A stretch of DNA of 64,000 nucleotides from Bacteroidota bacterium (GTDB lineage Bacteria; Bacteroidota; Bacteroidia; UBA8524), in assembly GCA_016124735.1 (NCBI GenBank), contig WGMZ01000005.1:1-64000 (forward strand), written 5' to 3'. The position numbers were made by a program, and so were the translations under genes. Position 1 is the first letter of the stretch, and each line of letters opens with the position of its first letter. This document shows positions 9,946 to 19,264 of the stretch, in pieces. The notes beneath the pieces were generated by a model that had not been told where the DNA came from, ran no database searches, and saw nothing but the letters and a program-made list of their open reading frames with translations.

Positions 9946-12900
9946 AAAAAATACTAGTCTTAATCCTTCTGTTTGTTGCGGTGCGACCCGCATTTGCTTC
10001 TCATTTGCTTGGAGGACAAATTACTTTTCAGGCAACAGACTCATTAAACTATAAGATTTTCGTTACCGCATACCGCGATTGCAACGGGACCACCATGGGC
10101 GTCATTCTCCCTCTGTATGTATTTCATGGAAATCAGGATACTGTAATTTATGGAAGTTTAAAGAACACTAGAGATGTAACCAACCTTCCTGCAAGTTGTG
10201 CTGTTGGTAGTAAATGTAGCGGAGGTTTTAACCCATATGGATTTCAGGAATACCTGTATGAATTTAACCTAAACCTGAGTGGGATTAAGGAATGTGAAAT
10301 TTCGCTTTTTTGGGGAGAGTGTTGCCGTGTAAATTCATTAACTACTGGAGGAGCCGCAAAAGGATTCATCTTAAAAACCACGCTGAATAAATGTGTCGAG
10401 GGAGGACTCAGCTCTATGCAATTTCCTTTTGAAATACCATTTATTCACCATTATTCCAGAAATAAAATATTTTCAATGGGGGGTGTGGATACAATTGGTA
10501 CATTGGACAGTGTAGCCTATGAGTTGACAACTCCCTTGATAGGAATGGACACTTTGATGCAATACAATTCAGGATATTCTTATGATAAACCCTTAACCTA
10601 TCTGGGGTCTTCCTCTTATCCATATGGATTTAACTTTAGTCCATTGACAGGTTGTATTGGATATAAGCCCTACTCCAATAATCAGGTTTCTACCTTCTCC
10701 GTATTGGTGAAACAGTACATCAGGCGCGAGGATACTATGATGCTTGTATCTACCATTCATAAAAACTATACTGCATTTGTGCTTAATCAAGGTCAAGCGG
10801 ATGCTGAAGCAGAGACATACTATGGTTTTTCGAACGATATAAACAGGATTTATGCGGTATGTGCAGGTGATACTTTACTCCTTAAAGACCTTTATCATAA
10901 CGTGTCTGGAAGCAGTTTGTATTTTTATAGTTCAGTAGGAGATATTCCTTTTGTTGATACCAGTTATATCCAGGGAAACAAAGTTTATCAGGTTACATAT
11001 TTTCCACCTTATTCCACCGGCAACAAACCAAAACTTCATTACGCCATTCATTATGCGAAAGATAATTCATGTTCGCTGGGAAATGTGCAGTGGGGAAGTA
11101 TCAGTCGCGTTTTTAGGGTATACTCCAAAATCGACTCGACAACACACCCGATAATTAGTAAAAGAGCTTTTTGTAACGGGCTAAGCTTGAAGATGACCGA
11201 TACTTCCAACCTTGCTTTGAGTGAAATAGTTTGGAACCTGAATGGAATGGAGAAGCAGGGAGATTCGGTCAATTTTTTACTGGCAGATTCCGGCTGGTAT
11301 CATTTCTCTCTTCACCTGAATAATCCAGGCAATTGTGGCTATACCTATTACGACTCGGTTTATGTTCACAACACCAACAAATCCAGACCGAGCTTTCAAT
11401 ATGTTATTGACGAGAATTGCGATTACGATACTGCTTACATGACAGTTGTTGATTCGCAGCGAATCAGTATCTGGTATCTCAATGAGATTGACAGCGCAAA
11501 TATCCTTCACCTGGGCATGGATACCCTTCAGGGTGTCCAGGCTCAATACCTGAGTATTTTAAAAGATACCGCCAATTGCTTTTTTGTTGATACCCTTAAT
11601 TTTCGAAATAAAAATGTCCCCCGGCTGAATCAAATTGGATCGGTGAATCAATGCACGGGCAACCTGATTGACCTTAAAATTTCCACTATTATTGATTCTT
11701 CCTATGGAATTCAGCCCCTTACTTTTTTTGTCAATGGTGTAGTAACAAATTCATTGGATACCAGCTTCTATCCAACAAATTCGGATAAGCTAAGCCGATA
11801 CATTGTCGATTCTATTGGTTGCAGTTATACCGATACCATTCAAATCAACATCACAACACCATATACGCTCTACGCTGGAAAAGATACAGCCGTTTGTATA
11901 GGTGGTCCGGTAAAAAGTCATGTGGTTTCGAATATATCCACCGGGTATTTCAACAGGATGGATTGGCTGGGTATAGGTCAGGGAATTAATTTGAATTTTC
12001 CTGCCGATTCTAGTCGGTATATAGTCCTGGAGACAGAAAGCTATGATCACTGCGTGCAAAGGGATTCTTTTTATCTTATAGTCGATGAGTACATGAATGC
12101 GCATATTAGCGGAGATTCAGTGCTATGCCCGGGTGAAGTAAAAGCCTATTCCTTCGCTGCTAATGGCTATGGACCTTATTCCAGCACCTGGTATCATGAT
12201 TCAACCATTCAATCAGGTTCTGGAGATACGATTCAATTTGTTGGAAGTACAAAAACAGATACATTAAGTATTCGGGTTGTCGATAATCAAGGCTGTGTTA
12301 GTATGGATACGATGATGCTGCATCATCGCTTACCTATTGCTTACGTTAACGACAGTATCTTTGTTTGTAATAATGCTGAATTTACAGTAAAGATTGATTC
12401 CTTCACTGACTTAACCCCAGTCGTTTATAATTGGCAGGTATTGCATGGAACCATGTTCTCCGTTTCTGATTCTTTCAATTACTTTCCATCTCAAGTTTCA
12501 GGAATTGACTCATTGGCGCTGTTTATCAGAGACAATTATGGATGCCAGTTTCGGGACACTATTACCTTGTTCACTAGTCCGCTAAGTTCGCGAATAGATG
12601 CACATCCACTAGTTTGTGGGGGAGATAGCCTTTTGGTCAAAGCTCAGGTAACAGGTGCGAGCTACCCACTTTTATTTGATTGGAAAGTTGGCAGCTTGAA
12701 TGCGGCAGACTCCAATTTTTATTTCGTCCCGGTACCAGGAAATTCTTATTGGATGAGATTGACTGTTACAGATGACAATGCTTGTCAATCATCAGACAGT
12801 TTCCAATTTGTAACAACCAACTTCACATTGGATATTCAGGGCGACAGTCAATTATGCGTTCAAGAATCCAAATCCTGGTTACCTAATCCCAGGCTTGCAG

Positions 12901-14303
12901 CCTACCCGGTGACGTATCTTTGGAATGTCAATCAAAACCCAAGCAACGATAGCATCCTGAGTCTTTCGAATAAAGACTGGCTGAAGGGAGATTTAATCCT
13001 TTCATTGAAAGGGGTTGATCATAATGGTTGTGTTGCCCGAGATACATTGCAGGTCTACAACAGTAAATTTAGTCATGTGCCTTTTAAGGAAATACGTTTG
13101 TGCTTCATGGACTCAATTCACTTGACCACAAATGACACTGCTTCATTGGGGTCGGTAAACTATCTCTGGGAGTCAGGTTTTTCCTCTGATAACCATTCTT
13201 CTCTAAATCTTTTAGGGGATATTCCCGGAAGTCAACAATGGTTTTTAACCGCTAAAGATGCAAGCGGCTGTGAAATTAGAGATTCTGTCTGGATCCTCAC
13301 GCGGAAACTTGAATCAAGAATTTTGGGTAATAAGACAGCTTGCGACTCGAATCAACTTCACCTTGAAGCGCAGGTATTCAATGGTTATCCATCCTACACT
13401 ATTCTGTGGATGAGGAATGGCGACACCGTTTCAAACACTTATCAGCTCAATCTTTTCGATACACTCGATGGTAGCAGTTCCCTTCTTTTACAGGTAACGG
13501 ATAGCATGAATTGTGAGGCCTGGGTAAGGGATTCCATCAATTTTTACTCAACCCCAACGATCCGGTCAAATCTTGCAGATGCCTATTGTAATACTCAACA
13601 AACAATGGCGCTTGACACCATGGTGGCACCATCGGGAGGGGTGTTTTCTACTGCAACAAATAATCTCATTCAGTATTTTGATCCATCGTCGCTAAGTACT
13701 GGAAACTACTCTTTATATTTCCGTGTAGGAGGGAAGGGATGCGAAGCAATGGATACATTTATTATCGGTGTTCTGCCTCAGCCATCTATCGACTTCTATG
13801 CTGATACCAATGTAGGTTACGCGAATTTCAACGCGCATTTCTATGCGCTTGTAATAGCCCAGAATCCCAGTTTGAAGTGGAGTTTTGGAGATAGCACTGT
13901 GGCTTTCGATAGTTTGCATGTAACTCATCTTTATCAGGATACCGGATGGTTCAACGTTGGCTTATTGGTTCAGGATAGTCTATGTACGAACCTGGAGTAC
14001 AAGTCCAACTTCATCCATGTATTTGATTCCCTGGCGAATGTCTTGATTCGCCCGGGTGAATGGAATGTGCAGGTCTTTCCTAACCCATTTAAAGAACAAT
14101 TGAATTTGCACACTTCCTTGCAAGTGAATCAGATTGAAATGTATGATTTGCGGGGAAAGAGGGTGTTCCATCAAACCTATAATGAGGTTAACGAAGTTGA
14201 ATTGGGTTTGGGATCCCTGGCATCAGGAGAATATATAATGCGAATTTTTACAACGAATGGGATGTTGTATGCCAGAGTACAAAAAACAAATCCCGCCAGG
14301 TAG
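9942..14303 (+). CDS. Very large T9SS-secreted surface protein with tandem Ig/PKD-like modules
   Basis: 1453 aa. The signal peptide ends near AFA (residue 19), followed by the shared N-terminal module (SHLLGGQITF, AYRDCNG, ECCRVNS). From about residue 580 to 1240 there are at least six consecutive modules of about 80 aa, each opening with a Cys (LCPGE, VCNNA, VCGGD, LCVQE, LCFMD, ACDSN) and closing with an (N/Q/S)GC or NC followed by xxxD. That pattern suggests one disulfide per Ig-like module. A PKD-like stretch (WSFGDSTVAFDS) is near 1325 and the T9SS type A domain (VFPNPFKEQ) near 1380. ATGA overlap with the interrupted paralogue implies translational coupling. It is probably a long surface adhesin; the ligand is unknown. 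Confidence 0.85.
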   Translation: MKKILVLILLFVAVRPAFASHLLGGQITFQATDSLNYKIFVTAYRDCNGTTMGVILPLYVFHGNQDTVIYGSLKNTRDVTNLPASCAVGSKCSGGFNPYGFQEYLYEFNLNLSGIKECEISLFWGECCRVNSLTTGGAAKGFILKTTLNKCVEGGLSSMQFPFEIPFIHHYSRNKIFSMGGVDTIGTLDSVAYELTTPLIGMDTLMQYNSGYSYDKPLTYLGSSSYPYGFNFSPLTGCIGYKPYSNNQVSTFSVLVKQYIRREDTMMLVSTIHKNYTAFVLNQGQADAEAETYYGFSNDINRIYAVCAGDTLLLKDLYHNVSGSSLYFYSSVGDIPFVDTSYIQGNKVYQVTYFPPYSTGNKPKLHYAIHYAKDNSCSLGNVQWGSISRVFRVYSKIDSTTHPIISKRAFCNGLSLKMTDTSNLALSEIVWNLNGMEKQGDSVNFLLADSGWYHFSLHLNNPGNCGYTYYDSVYVHNTNKSRPSFQYVIDENCDYDTAYMTVVDSQRISIWYLNEIDSANILHLGMDTLQGVQAQYLSILKDTANCFFVDTLNFRNKNVPRLNQIGSVNQCTGNLIDLKISTIIDSSYGIQPLTFFVNGVVTNSLDTSFYPTNSDKLSRYIVDSIGCSYTDTIQINITTPYTLYAGKDTAVCIGGPVKSHVVSNISTGYFNRMDWLGIGQGINLNFPADSSRYIVLETESYDHCVQRDSFYLIVDEYMNAHISGDSVLCPGEVKAYSFAANGYGPYSSTWYHDSTIQSGSGDTIQFVGSTKTDTLSIRVVDNQGCVSMDTMMLHHRLPIAYVNDSIFVCNNAEFTVKIDSFTDLTPVVYNWQVLHGTMFSVSDSFNYFPSQVSGIDSLALFIRDNYGCQFRDTITLFTSPLSSRIDAHPLVCGGDSLLVKAQVTGASYPLLFDWKVGSLNAADSNFYFVPVPGNSYWMRLTVTDDNACQSSDSFQFVTTNFTLDIQGDSQLCVQESKSWLPNPRLAAYPVTYLWNVNQNPSNDSILSLSNKDWLKGDLILSLKGVDHNGCVARDTLQVYNSKFSHVPFKEIRLCFMDSIHLTTNDTASLGSVNYLWESGFSSDNHSSLNLLGDIPGSQQWFLTAKDASGCEIRDSVWILTRKLESRILGNKTACDSNQLHLEAQVFNGYPSYTILWMRNGDTVSNTYQLNLFDTLDGSSSLLLQVTDSMNCEAWVRDSINFYSTPTIRSNLADAYCNTQQTMALDTMVAPSGGVFSTATNNLIQYFDPSSLSTGNYSLYFRVGGKGCEAMDTFIIGVLPQPSIDFYADTNVGYANFNAHFYALVIAQNPSLKWSFGDSTVAFDSLHVTHLYQDTGWFNVGLLVQDSLCTNLEYKSNFIHVFDSLANVLIRPGEWNVQVFPNPFKEQLNLHTSLQVNQIEMYDLRGKRVFHQTYNEVNEVELGLGSLASGEYIMRIFTTNGMLYARVQKTNPAR

Positions 14304-14311
14304 CGGGATTT
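14288..14311. terminator. Bidirectional hairpin terminator whose loop carries the upstream stop codon
   Basis: A perfect 9-bp stem, AAATCCCGC / GCGGGATTT, encloses the loop CAGGTA. It sits between convergent genes. The TAG stop of the surface protein (14301-14303) is formed by the last two loop bases and the first stem base. A-rich sequence to the left gives the minus-strand transcript a U-tract; the plus-strand side is only weakly U-rich. Confidence 0.7.
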
Positions 14312-14318
14312 GAATGAA

Positions 14319-14795
14319 TTATTTATCTCGTTGTTCGATTCGGTCGAGTCGCTCGAGTTTTTTCTCGGCAAACTTCACTTCCTCCAGCATCGCAGGGGCT
14401 TGCATAAATCCTTCGATGCGATGCGCCAGTCTTCCGTTTTGATGGATGAATAGTAGCGTGGGGTATGCACTTACATCGTACTTGCTTCCCAGTTTTTCTC
14501 CTTCGCCGGATTCCATGTCCATCTTTACATTGATGAAATGGTTGTTCATATAATCGGCTAATGTCTGATCAGAAAAAGTCCGTTTATCGAGCTCTTTGCA
14601 CCAGCCACACCATGAAGTATAGGCATCCATAAAAATGGGCTTGTTTTCTTGCTGTGCCTTTTTCAGCGCTTGTTCAAAGGTTCCTTGAAAGTATTCTAAT
14701 TTGTCGCGGTGGTCTGCGGGAGTTGCGCTTTTAAATGCAGCACATATAGTGGCAAACAACAGCAACGCGATTCCGGATTTCATCATGGTTTTCAT
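14319..14795 (-). CDS. Exported thioredoxin-fold protein (CGWC)
   Basis: 158 aa from the ATG at 14795. A hydrophobic N-terminal segment suggests export. The redox motif SWCGWCKELDKRTF is followed by the typical VKMDMESGEG and cis-Pro region SAYPTLLFI, placing it in the thioredoxin-like/DUF255-related group. It probably reduces or isomerises disulfides in the periplasm. The start is set by CTCCTTT on the plus strand at 14802-14808, an AAAGGAG Shine-Dalgarno six bases before ATG, unusual in this window. It follows an ECF sigma/anti-sigma pair on the same strand, so it may belong to that operon or its regulon. Confidence 0.85.
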   Translation of the reverse strand: MKTMMKSGIALLLFATICAAFKSATPADHRDKLEYFQGTFEQALKKAQQENKPIFMDAYTSWCGWCKELDKRTFSDQTLADYMNNHFINVKMDMESGEGEKLGSKYDVSAYPTLLFIHQNGRLAHRIEGFMQAPAMLEEVKFAEKKLERLDRIEQRDK

Positions 14796-14854
14796 AGTCA
14801 ACTCCTTTCTTTTAAATGTATTCTCCTTAATACAGAATGGTAAATCCGGGATTT

Positions 14855-15133
14855 TTATTTTACCAGTTTTTGTAATTCTTCCCGAATCTTCTTCTTATCG
14901 CCGTCGCTAAGCACCTTTCCTGACAGCTCTTCTTCAATGGTTTTGCGTATGAGTTCATCTACTTCTTCCACTTGTTTTTCAAACGCAGTGCAATATTGAC
15001 ACATACTTTTGTGCCATTTTAGTTGGGTACTTTCCAGCTGGTTTAATCCAAATTCCTGCTTTTTAACGATGAGTGCACTGGCTTTCCTGCAGGAAAGAAT
15101 AAATACATGAACAATAGGTGTAATAAGCTTCAT
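14855..15133 (-). CDS. Small zinc-finger anti-sigma factor
   Basis: 92 aa from the ATG at 15133, which overlaps the sigma-factor stop by four bases (ATGA). It contains LSCRKASALIVKK followed by KWHKSMCQYCTAF, that is an HxxxCxxC zinc-binding anti-sigma signature, then a charged helical tail (EEVDELIRKTIEEEL). There is no clear transmembrane helix, so a cytoplasmic zinc-binding anti-sigma is likely. Such proteins hold the partner ECF sigma factor inactive until an oxidative or other signal alters the zinc site. The neighbouring CGWC thioredoxin would fit a redox theme, but that is inference. Confidence 0.75.
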   Translation of the reverse strand: MKLITPIVHVFILSCRKASALIVKKQEFGLNQLESTQLKWHKSMCQYCTAFEKQVEEVDELIRKTIEEELSGKVLSDGDKKKIREELQKLVK

Positions 15134-15699
15134 GATGTTTTGAACCAGTTCGTATCCAGGCAATTCCTTAGTTGCAATTTAGCCCGATGAAGAATCTGCC
15201 AGAAATTGGACGCTGAGATGCCGAGTTCCTGACAAAGCTCCGTGCTGTCTTTGGTGTCAAGAAATTTTCCGACCATGACCTTCCTGAAACGGTCGCTTAA
15301 GGCATCTAAACAACCATATAATATAGCCCTGAACTCGGGAACATCCAATAAGGCCTGATCCTCATCCAAAAGGCTGGGTCTGTATTCGGGTTTCCAGGCT
15401 CCGGTGCTGTCGAAATATTCGTCCAAATTTCTTTCGCCCGATTGTTCATTCAGTGAAAAGATTTGATGCTTATTTTTTCGGAAATAGTCGCGGATCTTAT
15501 TATTAAGGATGGAGGTGAGCCAGGTTTTTTCGCTGGAACGTCCTTCAAATCGATCAAAAGATTGATATGCAGCAATGAATGTATCCTGAACCAAATCTTT
15601 CGCAAGTTCCGGGTCATTCAGTCGATAACTTGCCCAGGAATAAAGATGATCGCTGTACTGCATGATCCAGTCTTCCAGTTTCACGTATGCTTCTTTCAT
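15130..15699 (-). CDS. ECF-family RNA polymerase sigma factor
   Basis: 189 aa from the ATG at 15699 (an upstream TTG at 15729 is less likely). Sigma-70 region 2 is clear: YRLNDPELAKDLVQDTFIAAYQSFDRFEG, then KTWLTSILNNKIRDYFRK. Region 4 follows at about residues 120-180 (ALSDRFRKVMVGKFLDTKDSTELCQELGISASNFWQILHRAKLQLR), ending in a helix-turn-helix. It directs RNA polymerase to a specific regulon. Its stop overlaps the start of the zinc-finger anti-sigma gene, the usual arrangement for such pairs. Confidence 0.92.
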   Translation of the reverse strand: MKEAYVKLEDWIMQYSDHLYSWASYRLNDPELAKDLVQDTFIAAYQSFDRFEGRSSEKTWLTSILNNKIRDYFRKNKHQIFSLNEQSGERNLDEYFDSTGAWKPEYRPSLLDEDQALLDVPEFRAILYGCLDALSDRFRKVMVGKFLDTKDSTELCQELGISASNFWQILHRAKLQLRNCLDTNWFKTS

Positions 15700-15758
15700 G
15701 CAGAGTGTTTCAATTAATCGATGCCACAAGTAAGTGTATTTTGATTAAAATCGACACC

Positions 15759-16868
15759 TTAACTCATGGTTTTAATAAGTGAAATATGCCGGTAGCCATG
15801 CTGCTCATGCATGCGCTGCAATTTTTTTGTTACTTCATTGGCCAAGGCGCGTGCAGAGGTAAAGCTTTGAGTATCTTCCTGATTCTCTTGCAACACCAAA
15901 TCGTAATAGGTCTCTGTATCCTGAAATTCCTTTGATTGATGCTGCGAAAGAAATTCATCCTGTACAGGTAATGGGTGACTCAATTGAAAAAGTCCGGACT
16001 CGGGATTGAACGAAGCAATACTCACTTTAAAGGGATTCTCGCTTAATTCAGGCAGGATGAATATCAGAGGATGACGCAGAAAAGTACCCTCCGGATAGGC
16101 ATAGCCCAGCGAAAACAATTTATAAAACAGGCGTTTGTGTGGAATACCTTTCGCCTCCAGTTCCGCTTGCAGAGTATCACTTTTCCCCACAATATTAGGA
16201 ACTCTGCTGCTTGCTACCACCTCATCGTAGTGGTAGGTCCATCGATGGTTTTTATTCAGAAATTGAAATCTACCTAGTCGCTGTTTGTAGTCAAAACTGT
16301 CGGATTCATCCAAAACATATCCCGGGTAATAATAATGAAATCCCTGCTCCATACCCCACTGGATCTCCAAAAGCATGGTCAATATACCCGGGCTCCAGGA
16401 TTTGTAAGCCGGATGGTAAAGTCCCAGAACACTCATGATGCCCTTTTCTCCGCAATCAAAGATGGAAGCGGCTATCAGATTTTCGTTTTTGTATACACGG
16501 ACCTGATAGCTGTCAAAGATTGCCCGATCCATGAAATCATACAGAAAACTATGAAGGTTGGGAAACACAAAACCCTTGAAGCGGAGCTTGGTATGCTCAT
16601 ACAGATGCTCCATGTCGTCGCAAATATCCAGGGGACCGATTTCAACCCGGCAATTCGATAGGCGATTCAGCAGTTTTCTTTGCGAGGCGCGGAATTGATG
16701 TGTTCGAAGATCGAGGCGAATATTTACCACGGTGCAAAGCTTTCCATCCAAACACAGTAGTTGGTTACGAAACAATCCATTGCTGCTTCTGAACCAACCA
16801 CCGGCCAGGTAGCGGTCTAAACGAGCGGGCGACAAACGTCGGGGTTTGTAAAATTCAACAAGCTCCAT
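15759..16868 (-). CDS. Arginyl/leucyl-tRNA-protein transferase-like GNAT-fold protein
   Basis: 369 aa. The central part resembles the C-terminal domain of Ate1/Bpt aminoacyl-tRNA-protein transferases: an acidic YEHTKLRFKGF helix region, then VLGLYHPAY..WSPGILTMLLEIQWGMEQGFHYYYPGYVL, which parallels the conserved block in Bpt where a long helix precedes YLYLGYW. These enzymes attach Arg or Leu to protein N-termini and mark them for N-degron proteolysis. The N-terminal Cys-rich motif of classical Ate1 is not obvious, and the C-terminal ~130 aa are unlike Bpt, so the substrate is open. It is separate from the sigma operon by about 60 bases. Confidence 0.6.
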   Translation of the reverse strand: MELVEFYKPRRLSPARLDRYLAGGWFRSSNGLFRNQLLCLDGKLCTVVNIRLDLRTHQFRASQRKLLNRLSNCRVEIGPLDICDDMEHLYEHTKLRFKGFVFPNLHSFLYDFMDRAIFDSYQVRVYKNENLIAASIFDCGEKGIMSVLGLYHPAYKSWSPGILTMLLEIQWGMEQGFHYYYPGYVLDESDSFDYKQRLGRFQFLNKNHRWTYHYDEVVASSRVPNIVGKSDTLQAELEAKGIPHKRLFYKLFSLGYAYPEGTFLRHPLIFILPELSENPFKVSIASFNPESGLFQLSHPLPVQDEFLSQHQSKEFQDTETYYDLVLQENQEDTQSFTSARALANEVTKKLQRMHEQHGYRHISLIKTMS

Positions 16869-16957
16869 GTTTACTTAAAGCAGCGGCAGGGTATCCAGTA
16901 AAAACGGAAAAATAAACAATATTTCCATTTCTTATTGGTTTTATAGATAAATACCCT

Positions 16958-19246
16958 ATGCGAAAATTACTTCTTATCCTTCTCATTTCCATTCCCTTAT
17001 TCGGTAAGTCATTGGGTCAGGTTTTGTTGAAAATGACCATTCATGATCCAAAACAAAAACCACTCTCAGGTGCTGTAATACGATTGATGGAAAAGAGTAG
17101 CGGTGATAAAATTGAAAAAAGGACCGATGCAGCGGGTATGGCAGTCTTTGAGATAGACAATGGCAAACTCTGGAAAGTTTATGTCAATGGTCTGGATATG
17201 GAACGCGAAGTGGAAGTACCGGAAGAAGGTGTGAGCCATCGTTCGATGAGCCTCACCTATAATCCGAAGTATGTTGAGAGGAAGGCCAAACAAAGCAACG
17301 ATCGCTATAATTTCAATTGGACAGAACAAAATGTTTCGGTTGGACAAAAACCCGCGGACGGGGAGGGACATGTGGAAGTTTTGGTAAAAAACCGAAATGG
17401 GATCCCCCAAAAGGATATTGAGGTAAGACTGGTTCAACCTGCTTTGAAACGCGGATTTGTGGCCCGAACCGACCGGAATGGAAAGGCCCATTTCATTGCC
17501 GGTTTAGGCGCTGCATACGACATAGATGTGGAAAATGTTTTGAATAGTTCATACATCGATGTGGGGATTCGGTATGGAATTATTTATACCGCAGTGGTGG
17601 AGTACGAAACTCCTCAGATACACGAAACCCATTATGGTGATACTATCGTTCAGCGTCTTTTGAAAAATGAGGCGGCTTCGGGCAGAGCATATTATCAAAT
17701 AACTGTTAACAAAGCCGGACAAGGATTTGCTCCCAACGAAGCAGTTTATCTGGAGGAGATTCACGGAAAAGCGGTCTATGTTGCTTATACTGACGCAAGT
17801 GGAAAAGCATCCTTCCTTCTTCCGATTGGAAAAAAATACATGGTGCATTTCAATTTTGAACGGGATGTGGATGTGGTCGATCTGACCAAATCTTTTGGCT
17901 TTGTAACCGGATCCATGGAATTAACCTACCGCCCTAACCCTAAATTGGAACATCCGGAGTTTTTTATACCCTCTAAGGAGTCGCTGTTCCTCACCACCTA
18001 TACCGAATTTTTGAAAAAACAGTATCCGGCGCCCAAGGCAAACAACCGCGTCGGATTATTCGTGAAATGGGGGAATAAATTCAATAAAAATTCAAAGGAA
18101 GCACTCCTGGAAGTTGGCTATACCGCACAGGGTAAGGGGATGAATATGCCCGGAAATTATTCCTTCGTTTTTGACAGGAGCGGATCCATGGCGGGATATT
18201 ACCGCATCGAAATGCTCAAAGTATCCTTCATTGAATTGGTGAAAAAGCTAAATCCCGAGGATAAAATTTCTGTCGTCATTTTTGACGATAAGATGGAAGT
18301 TATCTTCCCGCATCAAAGATTGGGTAATAAAAAACAAGAGCTGATCTCAGCCATTGAAAAGATTGAAGCAGGTGGTGGTACGAATATGTTGGAGGCCATG
18401 AAAAAGGCCTACGAAATGGTTATGGCCAATTATGATGTAAATCGAAACAACCGGGTAATCCTGCTCAGCGATGGTTATGATGAAAATGAGCCGGCAGTGC
18501 TTGAAGCGGTTCAGGTTCCCTATGTCTCAAAAATAAATTGCACCACCGTAGGGGTGGGAGAAGATTACAATTACCCACTTTTAAAAATTTTGGCAGAGAA
18601 GGGAAGGGGTGTATTGTATCATATTGCGGATTCCAATTCCTTCAGGGAAGTGTTCCTGACAAAATTGATGGGAGAAATGAATCCGGTAGCATACGATGTC
18701 AAGCTGGAGGTGAGCTACAATGATCGTCTAATCTGCGATGAAGTGTACGGTCATGAACCAATGAAGGGCTCGAAAAACCCTATGAAATTTCAGTTACCCA
18801 ATCTGTACAATGGAGCGAATCAGGTGGCTCTGGCTATTTTTAGCGTGAAAAATCCGGATCCGGAGCTGAGTAAAATACCCGTTATCGTTCGCATTCGGTA
18901 CCGGGAAACAATAAATGGCCCTGAGAAAGTAATGGAAGAAAAGATCTATCCGGAATGGCAGGAGGGAGATGGGAATTTGAAGATTGTGGTGGAATCGGAG
19001 CAAAAGAAACTCTATGCCATGGCCGAAATGAACAGGGCGATCAAAGTCATGTCGGATGCCTATACCGCTGGCGATAATGGCAGAGCACAAGAGGTCCTGG
19101 AGCAAAGCATCCGTCGGATTAAGGAAATTTATCCGAATGCGGAAGACAAAGACGTGCAAGCTTTGATGGATTCCATGGAAGGTTACCTGGAAGCCTTTAA
19201 AAACCTGGCTCGCAAAAACGGGATTAAACCGAAAACGGTGAAATAA
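16958..19246 (+). CDS. Exported VWA-domain protein with N-terminal carboxypeptidase-regulatory-like repeats
   Basis: 762 aa. The signal peptide (residues 1-20) is followed by three Ig-like repeats of carboxypeptidase-regulatory type at about 22-100, 130-215 and 245-330, each with a 'T/TDxxGxA' turn. A von Willebrand A domain begins near residue 400 with the MIDAS motif FDRSGSM and continues to ILLSDGYDENEP near 510. The C-terminal part resembles the tail of VWA/vault-type proteins. It probably binds a partner through Mg2+ in the periplasm or at the surface. Related architectures occur in Bacteroidota, but no partner is encoded nearby. No good promoter was seen. Confidence 0.8.
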   Translation: MRKLLLILLISIPLFGKSLGQVLLKMTIHDPKQKPLSGAVIRLMEKSSGDKIEKRTDAAGMAVFEIDNGKLWKVYVNGLDMEREVEVPEEGVSHRSMSLTYNPKYVERKAKQSNDRYNFNWTEQNVSVGQKPADGEGHVEVLVKNRNGIPQKDIEVRLVQPALKRGFVARTDRNGKAHFIAGLGAAYDIDVENVLNSSYIDVGIRYGIIYTAVVEYETPQIHETHYGDTIVQRLLKNEAASGRAYYQITVNKAGQGFAPNEAVYLEEIHGKAVYVAYTDASGKASFLLPIGKKYMVHFNFERDVDVVDLTKSFGFVTGSMELTYRPNPKLEHPEFFIPSKESLFLTTYTEFLKKQYPAPKANNRVGLFVKWGNKFNKNSKEALLEVGYTAQGKGMNMPGNYSFVFDRSGSMAGYYRIEMLKVSFIELVKKLNPEDKISVVIFDDKMEVIFPHQRLGNKKQELISAIEKIEAGGGTNMLEAMKKAYEMVMANYDVNRNNRVILLSDGYDENEPAVLEAVQVPYVSKINCTTVGVGEDYNYPLLKILAEKGRGVLYHIADSNSFREVFLTKLMGEMNPVAYDVKLEVSYNDRLICDEVYGHEPMKGSKNPMKFQLPNLYNGANQVALAIFSVKNPDPELSKIPVIVRIRYRETINGPEKVMEEKIYPEWQEGDGNLKIVVESEQKKLYAMAEMNRAIKVMSDAYTAGDNGRAQEVLEQSIRRIKEIYPNAEDKDVQALMDSMEGYLEAFKNLARKNGIKPKTVK

Positions 19247-19264
19247 GGTTTTGGATTCAGGGAT

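Noticed and set aside
15759-15780. AACTCATGG resembling the repeat-family terminus
   Set aside because: It is the end of the transferase coding region, lacks the CCAC at the required distance, and has no partner end.
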